From: Bradyrhizobium sp.
Lineage (GTDB): Bacteria > Pseudomonadota > Alphaproteobacteria > Rhizobiales > Xanthobacteraceae
Direction of reading: 5' to 3'
Assembly: GCF_016213215.1 (NCBI RefSeq)
Contig: NZ_JACRAW010000026.1
Location: 1 to 64,000, forward strand
DNA: 64,000 nt
The position numbers and the translations under genes were made by a program. A model generated the notes under the pieces. That model did no database searches. It was not told where the DNA came from and saw only the letters and a program-made list of their open reading frames with translations. Shown piece after piece: positions 61,916 to 64,000 of the stretch (position 1 is the first letter of the stretch; each line of letters starts with the position of its first letter).

Positions 61916-61991
61916 GGCGAGCCTCCGGTGACCGCCGATAACGTGGATGCAGATGGATGGTTCCGCGCCATGGCCGGGCTCTCAACGCCGC

Positions 61992-63065
61992 TTATGGCCC
62001 GTCGTTCAGCCAGCGTAGAATTTCAGCGTTGATCTCGCCCGGATAGCAGTGGCTGAGATCATCGATCTCGCGATACGTCACCCGCGCGCCGGCGGCCGAC
62101 AGCGCCGCTTGCGTCTGCCGCGCGACCTGTACCGGAAACATCCAGTCGAGCCGGCCGTGGGTGATGAAGATCGGCAGGTCACGCAGGCGATCTGGGTCGG
62201 CCATTTCCGCCATCAGCGGGTGAAAAGTCGCTGACACCGGTCCAAGGTGGGTGAAGGGCGAGTTGCTCAGAAGGCCCGTGACGTAGCAGAACGTGCCGCC
62301 ATCGCTCATTCCGGTCAGCAGCAGCCGCCTTGAATCGACGTTGAAGCGGCTGCGCACGAGGTCGAGAATGCGCGCAAGGTTGGGGGTGTCGTCGTCATTG
62401 GCCATCAGCGCCCAGGTCGGTCCCGTCGCGGTCGGGGCCACCAGGATCGCGCCGAAGCTGCGCGCATCGCGCAGCCAGCTCCACAAGAATCCGCGGCCGT
62501 TGCCGCTGCCGCCGTGCAGCGCCATTACCAGCGGGAACGCACGGGCGTTCGTATAATATTCCGGCACATATATGGAGAAGCCGCCGCGGCTGCCGCGGTC
62601 GTTGTGATCGTGGAAGATGCCGGTGTTCTCGCCGGCGGGCTCCGCAAGCTTTCCCAGCAATTCGCTGTCTTCACGCAGCGCTGGCGCAAGAAAGAAGCTG
62701 CTGACTGGCGGGAATTTCGCGGCCAGCGGATACAGCGCCTCCTGTGCCCGCGGCGCATGCCGCAGGGCGCGAAACACCGTCGCCAGATCGCCATTGCCAT
62801 GCTGGACGGAGCGCAGCCCCGCAAAGGCCGCAAGGGCCTCGTCGCTGGCCGTTTCCAGCGCTGTCCTCACGTGGTCGAACTGCACCGGCCAGCCTGTCAG
62901 GCGGACACGAACGCCCCGCAAAACCTCGTCCGGCGCGCCAACCGCTTCCATGACGCGATCGAAATCAGGAGGGTTGAGACCGCGGGCGATGAAGGTGAGC
63001 GCCTCGAGCGCGTTAAGCAATGGCGGCAGCACGGCCACGATGTGGTCCACCACTGCCTCGCTCAT
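61992..63065 (-). CDS. Alpha/beta hydrolase (PHB depolymerase/phospholipase-carboxylesterase-like)
   Basis: PLVMALHGGSGNGRGFLWSWLRDA, LTGMSDGGTFCYVTGLL (GMSDGG), FITHGRLDWMFPV, DLSHCYPGE. Confidence 0.85.
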   Translation of the reverse strand: MSEAVVDHIVAVLPPLLNALEALTFIARGLNPPDFDRVMEAVGAPDEVLRGVRVRLTGWPVQFDHVRTALETASDEALAAFAGLRSVQHGNGDLATVFRALRHAPRAQEALYPLAAKFPPVSSFFLAPALREDSELLGKLAEPAGENTGIFHDHNDRGSRGGFSIYVPEYYTNARAFPLVMALHGGSGNGRGFLWSWLRDARSFGAILVAPTATGPTWALMANDDDTPNLARILDLVRSRFNVDSRRLLLTGMSDGGTFCYVTGLLSNSPFTHLGPVSATFHPLMAEMADPDRLRDLPIFITHGRLDWMFPVQVARQTQAALSAAGARVTYREIDDLSHCYPGEINAEILRWLNDGP

Positions 63066-63088
63066 CGCCCGCTCCTGAATCGTTTGCG

Positions 63089-64000
63089 TCAATGCAGCGG
63101 CGGCGTCTTGAGCAGCCTGCTCCGGTCGGTCGAGGCGACCGTCACATCGAACGTGACGCCCTGGTGATGCACGGTCAGCGGCACGTCGACGCCCGCCGAG
63201 CCAAGCGCCCAGAGCTTGCGGTAGAAGCTTGCCAGACCCCGGACCTTCTCGCCTTTGACGGCAAGGATAACGTCGCCGGTCTTCAGCTCGGCGCGCGCCG
63301 CCGGTCCCTTGCCCGAGACGCCGATCACGACCACGCGGTTGTCGATCTCGGTCGAGAACATCCCGAGCCACGGCCGGGCCGGCTTGTTGACCCGGCCGAA
63401 CCGGCGCAAATCATCCATGATCGGCTTGAGCAGATCGATCGGCACGATCATGTTGACATGATCGGAGGAGCTTTCGCGCTCGCGCTCGAGCTGCAGCGAT
63501 CCGATACCGATCAATTCCCCGTTTGTGTTGATGAGACCGGTGCCGCCCCAGTTCGGATGGGCAGGATTGGTGAAAACGGCCTCGTCAAGGAGGTACTCCC
63601 AATATCCGGCAAATTCCTGCTTGGCGACGATCTGGCTCGCGACCGAGCGGGTGCGTCCGCCGGCGCCGCCGACCACGACAGAATCGCCGATCCTGGTCGT
63701 GGCTGACGAGCCGAGCGGCACGGGATCAAGGTCGAGCCTGCCCAAGGCCTGAACGAGGCCGAAGCCGGTCATGAAATCGAAGCCAAGCACGTGGCCTTCG
63801 ATGACGCGGCCATCGGCGCGATGCAGCCACACGGAGTCGGCTTCGGTAATGAGATAGCCGATCGTCAGCACCAGCCCGTCATCGATCACGACGCCGTTGC
63901 CGGCGCGCTCGGTCCCGAGTGTCTCGGCACTGAAGGCGTCGGGCGGAATGATGGAATGCAGACCCACGACCGAGGAAAGCACGTGATCGAGGTCGAAGCC
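63089..64000 (-). CDS. Trypsin-like/PDZ (DegP-type fold) protein, apparently catalytically dead; truncated by window edge
   Basis: GNGVVIDDGLVLTIGYLI...GFDFMTGFGLVQAL...HPNWGGTGLINTNGELIGIGSL, C-terminal PDZ; open frame continues past the ATG at 63982 to the window end. Confidence 0.75.
   Translation of the reverse strand, partial: GFDLDHVLSSVVGLHSIIPPDAFSAETLGTERAGNGVVIDDGLVLTIGYLITEADSVWLHRADGRVIEGHVLGFDFMTGFGLVQALGRLDLDPVPLGSSATTRIGDSVVVGGAGGRTRSVASQIVAKQEFAGYWEYLLDEAVFTNPAHPNWGGTGLINTNGELIGIGSLQLERERESSSDHVNMIVPIDLLKPIMDDLRRFGRVNKPARPWLGMFSTEIDNRVVVIGVSGKGPAARAELKTGDVILAVKGEKVRGLASFYRKLWALGSAGVDVPLTVHHQGVTFDVTVASTDRSRLLKTPPLH

Overview
This 64 kb, high-GC window looks like a chromosomal segment of an alphaproteobacterium. 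Its gene content and dispersed repeats resemble Bradyrhizobium or a close relative; this is an inference from recall, as no search was run. It is densely packed with mostly housekeeping and metabolic genes. These include a lyase of the PcaB/PurB superfamily, an M29 aminopeptidase, an ABC-2 exporter, a complete Liv-type ABC transporter with an embedded acyl-CoA ligase, a CHASE2 adenylate cyclase, prpE-like, trcR/DUF1013, ispH-thrB-rnhA, a peroxiredoxin, fadD, a D,D-carboxypeptidase, an ndvA-like exporter, a hisE-like gene, two nitronate monooxygenase paralogs flanking a KaiC-like ATPase/hybrid kinase pair, tRNA-Leu(CAA), dsbB, an AbrB-like membrane protein, TauE/SafE and a DsbA-like protein. 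I saw no transposase, integrase, prophage, CRISPR array or obvious defence island. The points that repay a second look are small: three gene remnants missing from the ORF track (RTX C-terminus, phnA, acyl-CoA synthetase N-terminus); a perfect FixK/FNR-type box upstream of an OmpW gene and a one-mismatch version upstream of prpE; a trypsin/PDZ protein that has apparently lost its catalytic triad; an MBL-fold protein with a degenerate metal motif; a KaiC-like/hybrid-kinase pair without KaiA or KaiB; two TPR-LprI fusion proteins flanking a DUF992 gene; and two families of palindromic intergenic repeats, including a tandem ~316-bp duplication. I did not find a convincing wholly new multi-gene system.
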